Assembly (NCBI RefSeq): GCF_025753795.1
Contig: NZ_JAOWPS010000003.1
Coordinates: 62,001-126,000, forward strand
Reading direction: 5' to 3'
Length of the DNA: 64,000 nt
DNA from: Mesorhizobium sp. YC-39
GTDB lineage: Bacteria; Pseudomonadota; Alphaproteobacteria; Rhizobiales; Rhizobiaceae
In this document: positions 28,003 through 38,567 of the stretch, one piece after another
How positions within the stretch are numbered: position 1 is the stretch's first letter
Layout: each line of letters opens with the position of its first letter
The notes under the pieces: model-generated
What the model saw: only the letters and a program-made list of their open reading frames with translations
The model's database searches: none
Told to the model about the DNA's origin: nothing
Program-made: the position numbers and the translations under genes

Positions 28003-28628
28003 ATGAAAAAACAACTCCTGTCATTCCGTGATTTTTTGAAGACCGGCAAATTAGGCCCGGTCTCTCCCGACATGAAGCTGATTGAGATTGCCGGGGCTCT
28101 CGGCTCACCTGAAGGCTGGAATATCGATGAAGATGCTCCTATTCCGCTCTATTGGTTTTTTGGCAAGCTGGAGATTTCCTTCGATAGCATCGCTCCCTAC
28201 CAGATGAACTGGTTTCAAATCGAAGGAGCAGCACAACTCCGGGGCAAGTTTGAATCACTGACCGAGCAGTTTAAGCTTTCGTTGGATGGATTCGGCGGTG
28301 AGACGAAACCCTCGGAATTCCTCGCTGCAGATCTCTGGGATTCTAAGCAAGCGACCGTCTACTACGCTGCGCTGAGCGACGATATTTTGCTGAACATTTG
28401 CGCCGGCCGCGTCCAATTGCACTTCAGGTCGACACGGCGTTCATAGGCGGTCGCGAAGCGATCGAATGTCTGGATGAATCGACGTTGTCTCGGTTTGTTC
28501 GAGATATCGACTCTCACACCAAGGTCGACAGCATTTATTCATATCCGCAGACTGCCAAGGAAGAGATGCCTGGGGCATTCAATTGGCGGTCGCTGACCGG
28601 TCAGGATTATCTCAATCTGCTTCGATAG
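28003..28628 (+). pseudogene. Frameshifted low-GC orphan, resembling polymorphic-toxin immunity-type proteins
   Basis: Two frames make one product. The first (28003-28446) gives MKKQLLSFRDFLKTGKLGP...LGSPEGW...PLYWFFGKLEISFD; the second, from about 28430, continues QVDTAFIGGREAIECLD to the stop at 28628. One missing base near 28433 (after CACTTC) would join them. The LG-P-GW and YW-F-GKLEISFD pattern recalls small cytosolic proteins linked to immunity against secreted toxins, but I hold that only as a guess. Its GC and codon use are unlike its neighbours, and no ribosome site is obvious. Either a decaying acquired gene or a sequencing error. Confidence 0.55.
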
Positions 28629-28651
28629 CCGGTCAAAGAGCGTGAAATAGA

Positions 28652-28671
28652 AAGGGGCCCGCAGGCCCCTT
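28652..28671 (-). terminator. Terminator of the ribosomal protein supercluster
   Basis: AAGGGGCC (28652-28659) pairs with GGCCCCTT (28664-28671). Read on the minus strand after rplQ, the hairpin is followed by TTTCTATTTC. It ends the run of genes that starts at rpsL. Confidence 0.85.
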
Positions 28672-28695
28672 GAACTCACTCAGGAAAACCGAAGC

Positions 28696-29127
28696 TTATG
28701 CGGCCGCGGCTTCCTCGTCGGTGCCTTCCGCTTCGATACGGGCACGGTCGCCGGCGCCCTTGGCCGAGGTGTCGCGATCGACGAACTCGATGACCGCCAT
28801 CGCGGCATTGTCACCGTGGCGGAAACCCGCCTTCATGATGCGCAGATAGCCGCCGTTGCGGGTGGCGTAGCGCGGCGCGATGGTGTCGAACAGACGCTTG
28901 ACGACGCCTTCATTGCCGATCTGGGCAATCACCTGGCGGCGGGCGTGCAGGTCGCCGCGCTTGCCGAGCGTCACCAGCTTCTCGACGATCGGTCTGAGGT
29001 CCTTCGCCTTCGGCAGGGTGGTGACGATCTGCTCGTGCTCAAGCAGCGACACGGCGAGGTTGGCGAACATTGACTTGCGGTGGCTAATGCTTCGGGCGAA
29101 GCGGCGGCCTTTGAAACCGTGGCGCAT
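28696..29127 (-). CDS. rplQ: Ribosomal protein L17
   Basis: 143 aa; begins [18 protein letters not shown], the hallmark of bacterial L17, with the core [18 protein letters not shown]. It lies at the polypeptide exit side of the 50S subunit. It is longer than E. coli L17 (127 aa) because of a charged tail ending EEAAAA, as in other Rhizobiales. Last gene of the supercluster, 104 nt after rpoA and directly before a terminator. Confidence 0.98.
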   Translation of the reverse strand: MRHGFKGRRFARSISHRKSMFANLAVSLLEHEQIVTTLPKAKDLRPIVEKLVTLGKRGDLHARRQVIAQIGNEGVVKRLFDTIAPRYATRNGGYLRIMKAGFRHGDNAAMAVIEFVDRDTSAKGAGDRARIEAEGTDEEAAAA

Positions 29128-29231
29128 GGCTCTTTTCCTTCTTCAGTTGTTCAAGAGGCCACGGCCTCTGATGGTTTTCCGCATGACCGTCGGATCGAGC
29201 GGCTCACGCCGCCGATCCTTGGAATTCATGC

Positions 29232-30242
29232 TCAATATTGATCTTCGTAACGCTTGGCGAGGTCTTCGATGTTTTCCGGCGGCCAGTCCGGCACTTCCAT
29301 GCCGAGGTGCAGACCCATCGCCGCCAGGACTTCCTTGATCTCGTTCAGCGACTTACGGCCGAAGTTCGGGGTGCGCAGCATCTCGGCTTCGGTCTTCTGG
29401 ATCAGGTCGCCGATATAGACGATGTTGTCGTTCTTCAGGCAGTTGGCCGAACGAACCGAAAGCTCGAGCTCGTCGACCTTCTTGAGCAGCGCCGGGTTGA
29501 AGGCAAGTTCGGTCACCTGTTCGGCGGCGACTTCCTTCTGTGGCTCGTCGAAATTGACGAACAGGCCGAGCTGGTCCTGCAGGATGCGGGCAGCGAAAGC
29601 CACCGCGTCCTCACCCGAGATCGAACCGTCGGTCTCGATGGTCATGGTCAGCTTGTCATAGTCGAGAACCTGGCCCTCGCGGGTGTTCTCGACCTTGTAG
29701 GAGACCTTCTTGACCGGCGAATAGAGGCTGTCGACCGGGATCAGGCCGATCGGCGCGTCCTCGGCGCGATTGCGCTCGGCCGGCACGTAACCCTTGCCGG
29801 TGTCGACGGTGAATTCCATGCGGATCTCAGCGCCTTCGTCCAGCGTGCAGATGACGTGGTCGGGGTTGAGGATCTCGACATCGCCGACCGTCTGGATGTC
29901 GCCGGCGAGAACCGCACCTGGGCCCTGCTTGCGCACGACCATGCGCTTGGGCCCGTCGCCTTCCATGCGGATGGCGATTTCCTTGATGTTCAAGACGATG
30001 TCGGTCACGTCCTCGCGCACGCCGGCGATGGACGAGAATTCATGCAGAACGCCGTCGATCTGCACGGCGGTCACAGCCGCACCGCGCAGCGAAGACAGAA
30101 GCACGCGACGCAGCGCGTTGCCGAGCGTGAGGCCAAAGCCCCGCTCGAGCGGCTCGGCGACCAGCGTGGTCAGCGTCTTCTTCTTCGACGAGAACTCGAT
30201 CTTGTTCGGTTTGATCAGTTCCTGCCAATTTTTCTGGATCAT
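29232..30242 (-). CDS. rpoA: RNA polymerase alpha subunit
   Basis: 336 aa. The N-terminal dimerisation domain (about 1-235) contains [21 protein letters not shown] and the conserved [10 protein letters not shown]. The C-terminal domain contains [18 protein letters not shown] and [16 protein letters not shown], which carry the residues that bind UP elements and activators. The start [12 protein letters not shown] at 30242 is fixed by homology and by GGAAGGAAAG upstream; the frame is open ten codons further. Encoded between rpsK and rplQ as in most bacteria. Confidence 0.98.
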   Translation of the reverse strand: MIQKNWQELIKPNKIEFSSKKKTLTTLVAEPLERGFGLTLGNALRRVLLSSLRGAAVTAVQIDGVLHEFSSIAGVREDVTDIVLNIKEIAIRMEGDGPKRMVVRKQGPGAVLAGDIQTVGDVEILNPDHVICTLDEGAEIRMEFTVDTGKGYVPAERNRAEDAPIGLIPVDSLYSPVKKVSYKVENTREGQVLDYDKLTMTIETDGSISGEDAVAFAARILQDQLGLFVNFDEPQKEVAAEQVTELAFNPALLKKVDELELSVRSANCLKNDNIVYIGDLIQKTEAEMLRTPNFGRKSLNEIKEVLAAMGLHLGMEVPDWPPENIEDLAKRYEDQY

Positions 30243-30344
30243 GATGCTTTCCTTCCGTTGACCCGCCACCATCCAATCGTGGCGGGCGACCTGGAATGCC
30301 GTGGAGGAGCGCCGTAGAGGCGCTCGCGCGGCGTTCGGTAATTC

Positions 30345-30734
30345 TTAAACGCGGCGCTTCTTGCGCGGGCGGCAGCCATTGTGCGGGATCGGCGTCACAT
30401 CACGGATCGAGGTGATGGTGAAGCCGGCCGCCTGCAGGGCGCGCAGCGCTGATTCACGACCGGAGCCGGGTCCGCAGACCTCGACCTCGAGCATGCGCAT
30501 GCCGTGTTCCTGGGCCTTCTTGGCGACGTCCTCGGCAGCCATCTGGGCGGCGAACGGGGTCGACTTGCGCGAACCCTTGAAGCCCTGGGCACCGGCCGAC
30601 GACCAGGCGATCGAATTGCCCTGCGCGTCGGTGATGGTGATCATCGTGTTGTTGAAGGTCGAATTGACGTGGGCAACGCCCGACGAGATGTTCTTGCGTT
30701 CGCGACGGCGAACACGGGCGGCTTCCTTGGCCAT
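30345..30734 (-). CDS. rpsK: Ribosomal protein S11
   Basis: 129 aa. [15 protein letters not shown] and the C-terminal [18 protein letters not shown] are diagnostic. It sits on the 30S platform and contacts the Shine-Dalgarno helix. 127 nt separate it from rpsM, filled mostly by an imperfect palindrome. Confidence 0.98.
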   Translation of the reverse strand: MAKEAARVRRRERKNISSGVAHVNSTFNNTMITITDAQGNSIAWSSAGAQGFKGSRKSTPFAAQMAAEDVAKKAQEHGMRMLEVEVCGPGSGRESALRALQAAGFTITSIRDVTPIPHNGCRPRKKRRV

Positions 30735-30788
30735 GGTAGTCCTTTCAGTTGATCTCTACACCGCCGTAATGCCAGCGGCTCCACCTTG

Positions 30789-30861
30789 AGAGCGAGTAGT
30801 GAGTAGGGAATAGCGAATAGGGATCCCCCTACTCGCTAATGGCTACTCGCTATTCGCTCAC
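30789..30861. repeat. Imperfect 31-bp-arm palindrome made of GAGTAG/GAATAG units between rpsM and rpsK
   Basis: The left arm (30789-30823) reads GAGCGAGTAGTGAGTAGG and onward; the right arm (30825-30861) is its reverse complement with a handful of mismatches. Both arms consist of short GCGAGTAG/GCGAATAG units. It ends directly at the rpsM stop codon. It could fold in the mRNA and act on stability, or be a small dispersed palindromic element. Confidence 0.7.
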
Positions 30862-31230
30862 TTACTTCTTCTTGCCGGCGATCGACTTGGCCGGGCCCTT
30901 GCGGGTGCGTGCATTGGTATGCGTGCGCTGGCCGCGAACCGGCAGCGAGCGACGATGGCGCAGGCCGCGGTAGCAGCCGAGGTCCATCAGCCGCTTGATG
31001 TTCATCGACACTTCGCGGCGCAGGTCGCCCTCGACCTGGTAGTCGCGATCGATCGTCTCGCGGATCTGCAGGACTTCGGCGTCGGTCAGCTGGTTGACGC
31101 GGCGCTCGGCCGGGATGCCAACCTTGTCGACGATCTCCTGGGCGAACTTCTTGCCAATGCCGTGAATGTACTGAAGCGCGATGACAACGCGCTTGTTGGT
31201 CGGAATGTTGACGCCGGCTATACGAGCCAT
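30862..31230 (-). CDS. rpsM: Ribosomal protein S13
   Basis: 122 aa. [19 protein letters not shown] and the C-terminal [19 protein letters not shown] are typical. It contacts the P-site tRNA in the 30S head and forms the intersubunit bridge with L5. The start at 31230 is set by homology; the frame runs open further upstream. About 200 nt separate it from adk, more than elsewhere in the cluster, so a minor promoter may lie there. Confidence 0.97.
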   Translation of the reverse strand: MARIAGVNIPTNKRVVIALQYIHGIGKKFAQEIVDKVGIPAERRVNQLTDAEVLQIRETIDRDYQVEGDLRREVSMNIKRLMDLGCYRGLRHRRSLPVRGQRTHTNARTRKGPAKSIAGKKK

Positions 31231-31431
31231 GTTCTTCTCTTCTCCATATGGGCCGGACGAACCGGCGCTATCCAAATTGCCCCGCGTCCGGTGGAGGCCG
31301 GCCCTTGCGGGAGTTTCCAGTTCAAAGCGGGCTGCCTTGCCCTTGCGGACAAGCAAAGCCCATGCGTGACAGGAAGACGGGCCGCCATACCCCAGCGGAC
31401 CGTTCCAGTCAAGCGCAATCGTTCGCTTTCT

Positions 31432-32031
31432 CTAGGCAGCCTCTTGGGTGGCTGATTTGAGCACTGCTTCTATCTGTTCGGTGACGGCATCGATGCCGGC
31501 CATTCCGTCGACGCCTCTGAGCTTGCCCTTGGCGTAGTAGTAGCCGATCAGCGGCGACGTTTTCTTGTAGTATTCCCGCAGGCGTTCCTCGAACACCGCT
31601 GGATTGTCGTCCTTGCGCACCGGCAGACCGGCGGCCTTGGTCTCTTCGGCGCGCTTGACGATACGACCAACCAGCGCCTTGTCGTCGACGACAAGTTCGA
31701 TGACGACGTCGAGAGAGAGGCCGCGCTCCCTAAGCATCGATTCAACCGCATCCGCCTGAACGAGAGTTCGCGGATAGCCGTCAAGGATGAAGCCCTTGGC
31801 GCAATCGGGCTGGTCGATGCGCTCGGCCACGATGGCGTTGACGATCGCATCGGAAACCAGCTCGCCAGCATCCATTACAGCCTTGGCGCGCTTGCCGACT
31901 TCGGTGCCGGCCTGGACGGCCGCACGCAGCATGTCGCCAGTGGAAAGCTGGGGTATGCCGTGCTTTTCTACCAGTCTTTGTGCTTGTGTCCCCTTGCCCG
32001 CTCCTGGCGGCCCAAGCAATATCAACCTCAT
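31432..32031 (-). CDS. adk: Adenylate kinase, short form
   Basis: 199 aa. P-loop [11 protein letters not shown] near residue 7, then [10 protein letters not shown] and [10 protein letters not shown]. The LID is short ([21 protein letters not shown]) without the zinc or extended LID domain, so it is the short form common in alphaproteobacteria. It converts ATP and AMP to two ADP. The ATG overlaps the secY stop as ATGA, showing translational coupling. Confidence 0.97.
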   Translation of the reverse strand: MRLILLGPPGAGKGTQAQRLVEKHGIPQLSTGDMLRAAVQAGTEVGKRAKAVMDAGELVSDAIVNAIVAERIDQPDCAKGFILDGYPRTLVQADAVESMLRERGLSLDVVIELVVDDKALVGRIVKRAEETKAAGLPVRKDDNPAVFEERLREYYKKTSPLIGYYYAKGKLRGVDGMAGIDAVTEQIEAVLKSATQEAA

Positions 32032-33368
32032 CTGGCCTTCTTCCCCCCGCGCAGCTTCGACTTCTTGATCAGGCCCTCATACTGGTGCGCGATCAGGTGA
32101 CCCTGAATTTGCGCCACCGTATCGAGCGTTACACTGACCACGATCAGAAGCGATGTGCCACCAAGGTAGAATGGTACGCCAGTCGCCGAAATCAGGAACT
32201 CGGGCAGCAGACACACCAGCACCAGATAGACGGCGCCGACGACGGTGATGCGGGTGAGAACGTAGTCGATGTAATCGGCGGTGCGCTCGCCCGGACGGTA
32301 GCCCGGAATGAAGCCCGAATGCTTCTTGAGCTGGTCGGCGGTGTCCTTCGGGTTGAAGACGATCGCCGTGTAGAAGAAGGCGAAGAACACGATCATCGCC
32401 GCGTAGAAGGCCATATAGAGCGGCTGGCCATGGCCGAGAGCCGCCAGGATGGTGCTGGCCCAGGCAGGCATGTTGGTGGTCTGCGAGAAGCCGGCGACGG
32501 TTGCCGGCAGCAACAGCAGCGACGAGGCGAAGATCGGTGGAATGACGCCGGCCGTATTGAGCTTGAGCGGCAGGTGCGAGGTGTCGCCCTGGAACATGCG
32601 GTTGCCGACCTGGCGCTTCGGATACTGGATCAGCAGGCGGCGCTGGGCGCGCTCGAAGAACACGATCAGCGCGATGACGACGACGGCGAGAACAATGATC
32701 GCCAGGATCAGGCCGGTCGACAACGCGCCGGTACGGCCAAGCTCCAGCGTGCCGGAGATGGCATGCGGCAGGCCGGCGACGATGCCGGCGAAGATGATCA
32801 GCGAAATGCCGTTGCCGATGCCGCGCGCGGTGATCTGCTCGCCGAGCCACATCAGGAACATGGTGCCGCCAACCAGCGTGACGACGGTCGAGATGCGGAA
32901 GAACATGCCGGGATCGCTGACGATGCCGTTGCCGCCCTCCAGCCCGACCGAAATGCCGTAGGCCTGCACCAGTGCCAGCAGCACTGTGCCATAGCGCGTG
33001 TACTGGTTGATGATCTTGCGGCCCTGCTCGCCTTCCTTCTTCAGTGCTTCCAGCGACGGGATGACCGAGGTCATCAACTGCATGATGATGGAGGCGGAGA
33101 TGTAAGGCATGATGCCCAGCGCAAAGATCGCCATGCGCTGCACGGCGCCGCCGGCGAACATGTTGAACATGCCGAGCACGCCCTTGCTCTGCGACTGAAA
33201 GGCCTGGGCGAAAGCGTCGGGATTGATGCCGGGAAGCGGGATATAGGTGCCGAGGCGGTAGACGAGCAGCGCGCCGATAGTGAACCAGATGCGTTTCTTC
33301 AGATCCTCCGCCTTGGCGAAGGCCGAAAAATTCAGATTCGAGGCCAGTTGTTCAGCAGCCGAAGCCAT
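32028..33368 (-). CDS. secY: Preprotein translocase subunit SecY
   Basis: 446 aa with ten transmembrane helices, forming the protein-conducting channel with SecE and SecG. Motifs include [12 protein letters not shown] in the early loop, the [10 protein letters not shown] plug-region sequence, [27 protein letters not shown], and the cytosolic loop [22 protein letters not shown] needed for ribosome and SecA contact. It follows rplO after 192 nt. The partner secE is in the same window at 62168. Confidence 0.97.
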   Translation of the reverse strand: MASAAEQLASNLNFSAFAKAEDLKKRIWFTIGALLVYRLGTYIPLPGINPDAFAQAFQSQSKGVLGMFNMFAGGAVQRMAIFALGIMPYISASIIMQLMTSVIPSLEALKKEGEQGRKIINQYTRYGTVLLALVQAYGISVGLEGGNGIVSDPGMFFRISTVVTLVGGTMFLMWLGEQITARGIGNGISLIIFAGIVAGLPHAISGTLELGRTGALSTGLILAIIVLAVVVIALIVFFERAQRRLLIQYPKRQVGNRMFQGDTSHLPLKLNTAGVIPPIFASSLLLLPATVAGFSQTTNMPAWASTILAALGHGQPLYMAFYAAMIVFFAFFYTAIVFNPKDTADQLKKHSGFIPGYRPGERTADYIDYVLTRITVVGAVYLVLVCLLPEFLISATGVPFYLGGTSLLIVVSVTLDTVAQIQGHLIAHQYEGLIKKSKLRGGKKAR

Positions 33369-33464
33369 GCCTGATTCTCCGCTTGGTCACGCTCAAAGGC
33401 CCGCAGGACAGGCGGCGCGTATCACCGAAACTCACGAGATAAGCTCCGGACCGTAAACATGCAA

Positions 33465-33486
33465 GCGGCCGCGTTGACGCGGCCGC
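33465..33486. repeat. 9-bp perfect GC-rich hairpin between rplO and secY
   Basis: GCGGCCGCG (33465-33473) pairs with CGCGGCCGC (33478-33486) over TTGA. No T-run follows on the minus strand, so it is more likely an mRNA processing or stability element inside the operon than a terminator. Confidence 0.6.
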
Positions 33487-33560
33487 CATATTGATCAAAT
33501 CAAAGCGCAATCGAAAGCAGAACCGGGTCGCACTTTCGCCGATCGCGCTCCAAATCGCCG

Positions 33561-34034
33561 TTACTCGGCGGCTGCCTTTTCCGGCAGCTTGACCGAACCG
33601 CCGGCCTTTTCGATCTTCTCGATTGCTGCCTTGGAGGCGCCGGCCACGTCGAAGGCGAGCTTGGCCTTGATGTCGCCATCGGAGAGGATTCGCACGCCGT
33701 CCTTGACGCGGCGGATGACGCCGGCCGCGACCAGCGCGTCGGCCGTCACGGTCGCCTTCGCGTCGAGCTTCTTGGCATCGAGCGCGGCCTGGATGCGGGC
33801 CAGCGACACGACAACAAAGCTCTTGGCGAAGATGTTGTTGAAGCCGCGCTTCGGCAGACGCCGGTAGAGCGGCATCTGGCCACCCTCGAAGCCGTTGACG
33901 GCGACGCCGGAGCGCGCCTTCTGGCCCTTGACGCCGCGACCAGCGGTCTTGCCCGAGCCGGAACCAATGCCGCGGCCGAGACGCTTCTTGGAATGCGTGG
34001 CGCCGTCCTTGTCACGCAGATCGTTGAGTTTCAT
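33561..34034 (-). CDS. rplO: Ribosomal protein L15
   Basis: 157 aa. It begins [34 protein letters not shown], the glycine/basic N-terminal arm that penetrates the 50S core, followed by [17 protein letters not shown]. It follows rpmD after 22 nt and precedes secY, as usual in the spc operon. Confidence 0.98.
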   Translation of the reverse strand: MKLNDLRDKDGATHSKKRLGRGIGSGSGKTAGRGVKGQKARSGVAVNGFEGGQMPLYRRLPKRGFNNIFAKSFVVVSLARIQAALDAKKLDAKATVTADALVAAGVIRRVKDGVRILSDGDIKAKLAFDVAGASKAAIEKIEKAGGSVKLPEKAAAE

Positions 34035-34056
34035 CTTGCTTCTCCTGCGCTTTTGC

Positions 34057-34254
34057 TCAGCCCTCGTCCACGACGCGGACGAGATGCTGGACGGCAGCGA
34101 TCATGCCGCGCACGGAGGGCGTATCCTCCAGCGTGCGCTGCTTGTGCATCTTGTTGAGGCCGAGGCCGACCAGCGTCGCGCGCTGCTCCTTCGGCCGGCG
34201 GATCGGCGAACCGATCTGCTCAACGGTGATGGTCTTGGTTGCTTTCTTGGCCAT
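34057..34254 (-). CDS. rpmD: Ribosomal protein L30
   Basis: 65 aa. [21 protein letters not shown] and LGLNKMHK are diagnostic of L30. ATG 34254 (MAKKATKT) is taken as start; a TTG two codons upstream is possible. Located between rpsE and rplO. Confidence 0.96.
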   Translation of the reverse strand: MAKKATKTITVEQIGSPIRRPKEQRATLVGLGLNKMHKQRTLEDTPSVRGMIAAVQHLVRVVDEG

Positions 34255-34279
34255 GGTCAAAATCCCTGGTCAGAGCAGA

Positions 34280-34843
34280 CTATTCTTCGGCCGCAACGGC
34301 GGTGCCGCGGCGGGCCTGAAGCGTCGAATACTTGATGCCACGCGCAGCAGCCACATCCTTGGGATGCATCTGGCTCTTCAGCGCGTCGAAGGTGGCGCGA
34401 ACCATGTTGTAGGGGTTCGACGACCCCATCGACTTGGCGACCACGTCATGCATGCCGAGCGTCTCGAAGACGGCGCGCATCGGGCCGCCGGCGATGATGC
34501 CGGTACCCTGCTTGGCGGCGCGCAGCAGCACGCGTCCGGCGCCCCAGCGTCCCTCGACGTCGTGGTGCAGCGTGCGGCCCGAGCGCAGCGGCACGAAGAT
34601 CATGTCGCGCTTGGCCGATTCGGTTGCCTTGCGGATCGCCTCAGGCACTTCGCGCGCCTTGCCGTGACCAAAGCCGACGCGGCCTTTCTGGTCGCCGACG
34701 ACGACAAGTGCTGCAAAACCGAAGCGACGGCCGCCCTTGACGACCTTGGCGACGCGGTTGATGTGGACGAGCTTGTCCACCATGCCATCGTCGCGCTCTT
34801 CACGATCGCGACCGCGGCCGCCATCCCTACGTTCCTGTGCCAT
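34280..34843 (-). CDS. rpsE: Ribosomal protein S5
   Basis: 187 aa. The N-terminal double-stranded RNA-binding part has [24 protein letters not shown], where spectinomycin-resistance changes occur elsewhere; here it looks wild type. The GGP and [16 protein letters not shown] blocks close the C-terminal domain. The start [11 protein letters not shown] at 34843 fits homology; the frame is open a few codons further upstream. Confidence 0.97.
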   Translation of the reverse strand: MAQERRDGGRGRDREERDDGMVDKLVHINRVAKVVKGGRRFGFAALVVVGDQKGRVGFGHGKAREVPEAIRKATESAKRDMIFVPLRSGRTLHHDVEGRWGAGRVLLRAAKQGTGIIAGGPMRAVFETLGMHDVVAKSMGSSNPYNMVRATFDALKSQMHPKDVAAARGIKYSTLQARRGTAVAAEE

Positions 34844-34919
34844 ATCCTGTTCCTTGTTTTTTTCCGGAAGCACGGTTGATGATAAGATCCGGCACCTCTG
34901 TGGGTTGCCGGGAGCGAAA

Positions 34920-35279
34920 TTAGAAGCTCAAGCCACCTTCACGGGCAGCCTCGGCCAGCGCCTTGACGCGGCCGTGATAGATATACGGGCCGCGGTCGAA
35001 AACGACTTCCTTGACGCCGGCCTTCGAGGCGCGCTCGGCGATCAGCTTGCCGATCGCGGCGGCAGCCGCGGTGTCGGCGCCGGTCTTGAGCGAACCCTTG
35101 AGGTCCTTCTCCAAGGTCGAGGCGGCGGCGATGGTGTGGCCCTTGGCGTCGTCGATGACCTGAACGTAGATGTTCTTCGACGTGCGGTGGACCGACAGAC
35201 GCGGACGCTCGCCCGCGACCTTCTTGATCTGGCGGCGGACGCGCTGAGCGCGGCGCTGTGTGGATTCTTTCGAGCCCAT
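34920..35279 (-). CDS. rplR: Ribosomal protein L18
   Basis: 119 aa. [32 protein letters not shown] and the C-terminal [24 protein letters not shown] are typical. It binds 5S rRNA with L5. It lies between rplF and rpsE. Confidence 0.98.
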   Translation of the reverse strand: MGSKESTQRRAQRVRRQIKKVAGERPRLSVHRTSKNIYVQVIDDAKGHTIAAASTLEKDLKGSLKTGADTAAAAAIGKLIAERASKAGVKEVVFDRGPYIYHGRVKALAEAAREGGLSF

Positions 35280-35417
35280 GATATCAGTTCCTTGCCTTCA
35301 AAAAACGGGGGCAACCATATGCGGTAGGACAGGCCTCCCGCGACCGCTCCCCGCGGCGTTACATTTCTTTGACTTGGTCCTTTCCGAAAAGTCTGCAACT
35401 TTTCGGGGCCAAGCCCA

Positions 35418-35951
35418 CTACTTCTTCTTGCCTTCCTTGCGGACGATCTTCTCGCCAGCATAGCGGACGCCCTTGCCCTTGTAGGGCTCGGGACTGCGGT
35501 ATTCGCGGATCTCGGCGGCAACCTGGCCGACCTGCTGCTTGTCGATGCCGGTCACGGTGATTTCCGTCGGCTTCGGCACCGCAATCGTGATGCCCTGCGG
35601 CGTCTCGTAGACGACGTCATGGCTGAAGCCGAGCGCCAGCTGCAGGTTCTTTCCCTGCATGGCGGCACGATAGCCGACGCCGGTGATCTCGAGCTTCTTT
35701 TCGAAACCGTCCTTGACGCCCTGCAGGATGTTGACGATCTGCGTGCGCGACATGCCCCATTTGGAGCGGGCGGTCTTGGTCTGGTCGCGCGGCTGGACAG
35801 CGATCTCCGAGCCTTCCATCTTGACCAGCACTTCGTCGTTCACCACGAACTTCAGCTCGCCCTTGGGGCCCTTCGCCGTGACGGTCTGGCCATCGACGGT
35901 CGCGGTCACGCCCTGCGGCAGCGAAACGGGTTTCTTTCCAATACGAGACAT
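35418..35951 (-). CDS. rplF: Ribosomal protein L6
   Basis: 177 aa. [15 protein letters not shown] opens the first of two similar domains; the second ends with [20 protein letters not shown], the conserved L6 signature near the sarcin-ricin loop and the factor-binding site. Standard length. Confidence 0.98.
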   Translation of the reverse strand: MSRIGKKPVSLPQGVTATVDGQTVTAKGPKGELKFVVNDEVLVKMEGSEIAVQPRDQTKTARSKWGMSRTQIVNILQGVKDGFEKKLEITGVGYRAAMQGKNLQLALGFSHDVVYETPQGITIAVPKPTEITVTGIDKQQVGQVAAEIREYRSPEPYKGKGVRYAGEKIVRKEGKKK

Positions 35952-35998
35952 TTTGTTGTCCTCGTCACTTCTCTTGTTTCAGGTCTCTGTTTTCCAGA

Positions 35999-36397
35999 TC
36001 AGAAGATCTGGCAGAGGATTTCGCCGCCGACATTCTGTTCGCGCGCTTCGTGATCGGCCATCACGCCCTTCGGTGTCGAAAGGATGGCGATGCCGAGGCC
36101 GTTGGCGACGTGCGGGATCGACTTGGCCGAAACGTAGACGCGGCGGCCGGGCTTCGAGACGCGGGCGATTTCGCGCACGACCGGCGCACCGTCGAAATAC
36201 TTCAGCTCGATCTCGATTTCGGACTTGCCGTTGTCGAAGTCGGTCTGGCTGTAGTCGCGGATATAGCCTTCAGCCTTCAGCACGTCGAGGACGCGGGTAC
36301 GCAGGCGCGAGGCCGGCGTCGAAACGCTCGACTTCTTGCGGCCATAGGCGTTGCGGATGCGGGTCAGCATATCGCCGAGAGGATCGCTCAATGACAT
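35999..36397 (-). CDS. rpsH: Ribosomal protein S8
   Basis: 132 aa. [14 protein letters not shown] and the C-terminal [27 protein letters not shown] are diagnostic. It binds the central domain of 16S rRNA. In E. coli S8 represses the spc operon by binding mRNA near rplE; I did not identify that site here. Confidence 0.98.
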   Translation of the reverse strand: MSLSDPLGDMLTRIRNAYGRKKSSVSTPASRLRTRVLDVLKAEGYIRDYSQTDFDNGKSEIEIELKYFDGAPVVREIARVSKPGRRVYVSAKSIPHVANGLGIAILSTPKGVMADHEAREQNVGGEILCQIF

Positions 36398-36409
36398 GTT
36401 ATGTCCTCC

Positions 36410-36715
36410 TTACCAGCTCGACTTGACCAGGCCCGGGATCTGGCCGTTATTGCCGAGATCACGAAGCGCGATGCGCGATACTTTGAGCTTGCGATAGTAG
36501 GCGCGCGGACGTCCCGTGACTTCGCAGCGGTTGCGGATGCGGATCTTGGCCGAGTTGCGCGGCAGGGCAGCAAGCTTGAGCTGGGCGCGGAAGCGCTCTT
36601 CCATCGGCTTGGACTGATCCATGATGATCGCCTTGAGCGCCTTGCGCTTGGGACCGTACTGGTCCGCAAGCTTACGGCGCCTGTTGTTCTTCTCGACTGA
36701 GCTGGTCTTTGCCAT
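36410..36715 (-). CDS. rpsN: Ribosomal protein S14, long zinc-free form
   Basis: 101 aa. [20 protein letters not shown] and the C-terminal [20 protein letters not shown]. It has one Cys only, no CXXC pairs, so it is the long zinc-independent type rather than the short zinc-binding paralogue. It lies between rplE and rpsH. Confidence 0.98.
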   Translation of the reverse strand: MAKTSSVEKNNRRRKLADQYGPKRKALKAIIMDQSKPMEERFRAQLKLAALPRNSAKIRIRNRCEVTGRPRAYYRKLKVSRIALRDLGNNGQIPGLVKSSW

Positions 36716-36742
36716 TTCAGATTTTTCCTTTTCTCGCTGCCG

Positions 36743-37342
36743 TTACTGGCGGAAGGGGAAGTTGAAGGCCTTGAGCAATGCCCTGGCTTCGTCGTCCGTC
36801 TTCGCAGTCGTACAAACGATGACGTCCATGCCCCAGATCTGATCAACCTTGTCGTAGTTGATCTCCGGGAACACGATGTGTTCCTTGATGCCCATGGCAT
36901 AATTGCCGCGGCCATCGAAGCTCTTTGGATTGAGTCCGCGGAAGTCGCGGACGCGCGGCAGCGCAATGTTTACGAGGCGGTCGAGGAACTCGTACATGCG
37001 TTCCTTGCGCAGCGTGACCTTGGCGCCGATCGGCATCTTCTCGCGGACCTTGAAGCCGGCGATCGAATTGCGGGCACGGGTGACGACGGCCTTCTGGCCG
37101 GCGATCATCGCAAGGTCTTCCGCCGCGATCGAAGGCTTCTTCGAATCGCCGGTCGCTTCGCCGACGCCCATGTTCAGCACGATCTTGTCGATGCGGGGAA
37201 CCTGCATCTCGTTCTCGTAGCCGAACTGCTCCTGCAGCGCCTTGCGGATGGTCTCGTTGTAGACCTGCTTGAGGCGCGGCGTGTTCTGGGCCTTGGACTG
37301 CTTGCTTTCAGCGTTGGGCTTCGTGGTTTGAGCCTTAGCCAT
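36743..37342 (-). CDS. rplE: Ribosomal protein L5
   Basis: 199 aa. [16 protein letters not shown], the [24 protein letters not shown] loop and [17 protein letters not shown] are conserved. The N-terminus has about 15 extra polar residues ([17 protein letters not shown]) relative to the usual 179-187 aa form. L5 binds 5S rRNA and touches P-site tRNA. Its start overlaps the rplX end by 8 nt. Confidence 0.97.
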   Translation of the reverse strand: MAKAQTTKPNAESKQSKAQNTPRLKQVYNETIRKALQEQFGYENEMQVPRIDKIVLNMGVGEATGDSKKPSIAAEDLAMIAGQKAVVTRARNSIAGFKVREKMPIGAKVTLRKERMYEFLDRLVNIALPRVRDFRGLNPKSFDGRGNYAMGIKEHIVFPEINYDKVDQIWGMDVIVCTTAKTDDEARALLKAFNFPFRQ

Positions 37343-37649
37343 TGATGACTTCTCCCGAGCGCTTGGCGACGCGCACCTTCTTGCCGTCCTTCTGGAAGAT
37401 GAAGCCGACGCGGGTCGGCTTGCCATCCTTGGGGTCGGCCAGCGCGATGTTCGACAGCTGGATCGGCGCTTCCTTGGTGATGATCCCGCCCTCCTGGGAC
37501 TGGGACTGCTTCTGGTGACGACGGATCATGTTGACGCCGCGCACCAGCGCGGTGTCTTCCTTCGGCTGTACCGAGAGGACTTCGCCCGAACGGCCCTTGT
37601 CCTTGCCGGCCAGCACGACGACCTTGTCGCCTTTTCTAATCTTTTGCAT
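37335..37649 (-). CDS. rplX: Ribosomal protein L24
   Basis: 104 aa. A KOW-type barrel: [24 protein letters not shown], then [21 protein letters not shown]. It starts 50S assembly and lies at the exit tunnel. It is 12 nt after rplN and overlaps rplE by 8 nt. Confidence 0.98.
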   Translation of the reverse strand: MQKIRKGDKVVVLAGKDKGRSGEVLSVQPKEDTALVRGVNMIRRHQKQSQSQEGGIITKEAPIQLSNIALADPKDGKPTRVGFIFQKDGKKVRVAKRSGEVING

Positions 37650-37661
37650 TGGTCCGGCTCC

Positions 37662-38030
37662 TTACAGCACTTCAGGCGCGAGCGAGATGATCTTCATGTG
37701 GTTCTTGGCGCGCAGCTCACGCGGAACCGGTCCGAAGATACGGGTGCCGATCGGCTCTTTCTTGTTGTCGACAAGAACGGCCGCGTTCTTGTCGAAACGG
37801 ATCACGCTGCCGTCCGGGCGGCGGATGTCCTTGGCCGTGCGAACCACGACCGCCTTCATCACATCGCCCTTCTTCACGCGGCCGCGCGGGATGGCTTCCT
37901 TGATCGACACCACGATGATGTCGCCCACGGAAGCGTATTTCCGCTTCGAGCCGCCCAGCACCTTGATGCACATGACACGACGGGCGCCGGAATTATCCGC
38001 GACGTCGAGGTTTGTTTGCATCTGAATCAT
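37662..38030 (-). CDS. rplN: Ribosomal protein L14
   Basis: 122 aa. It begins [21 protein letters not shown] and has the [19 protein letters not shown] signature. It forms an intersubunit bridge on the 50S side. It sits between rpsQ and rplX. Confidence 0.98.
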   Translation of the reverse strand: MIQMQTNLDVADNSGARRVMCIKVLGGSKRKYASVGDIIVVSIKEAIPRGRVKKGDVMKAVVVRTAKDIRRPDGSVIRFDKNAAVLVDNKKEPIGTRIFGPVPRELRAKNHMKIISLAPEVL

Positions 38031-38102
38031 GACTGGCCGCCTTCTTCTTTTCTAACGGGATGAGCTCAAAGCCCCTCCCCGGTCTGTCCAAAATTCGTTT
38101 GT

Positions 38103-38342
38103 TTACGCCTGGTCCGAGGCCACGACGATCCAGCGCTTATCCTTGGAAATCGGCTTCGATTCCTGGATGAACACCTGATCGCCAACCTTGTGGGCGTTGT
38201 TCTCGTCGTGCGCCTTGTACTTCTTGGTCATGCGCACGGTCTTCTTCATCACGGGATGCGTGAAGCGCCGTTCGACCTTGACGACAACCGTCTTCTCGTT
38301 CTTGTCGCTGACGACGGTGCCCTGCAGAATGCGCTTTGGCAT
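38103..38342 (-). CDS. rpsQ: Ribosomal protein S17
   Basis: 79 aa, OB fold. [30 protein letters not shown] and the C-terminal [15 protein letters not shown] are diagnostic. Primary 16S rRNA binder. Starts 11 nt after rpmC. Confidence 0.98.
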   Translation of the reverse strand: MPKRILQGTVVSDKNEKTVVVKVERRFTHPVMKKTVRMTKKYKAHDENNAHKVGDQVFIQESKPISKDKRWIVVASDQA

Positions 38343-38353
38343 GGTTTTCGTCC

Positions 38354-38554
38354 TTAAGCCTTCTTGGCCGCGGATTTTTCCGCGGCGATGGTCTTGATGC
38401 GCGCAATGTCCTTGCGGACCTGCCTCACGCGCGCGGTCTTCTCGAGCTGGCCGGTGGCCTTCTGGAAGCGCAGATTGAACTGCTCCTTCTTCAGGCTGGC
38501 CAAATCGTCGGTCAACTGGTCCTGGGTCTTGGCCCGGATGTCTTCGGCTTTCAT
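38354..38554 (-). CDS. rpmC: Ribosomal protein L29
   Basis: 66 aa, helical hairpin. [18 protein letters not shown] and [28 protein letters not shown] are conserved. It sits by the tunnel exit next to L23. The start ATG 38554 is fixed by homology, as the frame is open upstream through rplP. Confidence 0.97.
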   Translation of the reverse strand: MKAEDIRAKTQDQLTDDLASLKKEQFNLRFQKATGQLEKTARVRQVRKDIARIKTIAAEKSAAKKA

Positions 38555-38567
38555 GATCAGCCCGTCC

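Noticed and set aside
30789..30861. GAGTAG units as a CRISPR array
   Set aside because: Units are only about 7-9 bp, contiguous without spacers, and form one palindrome.
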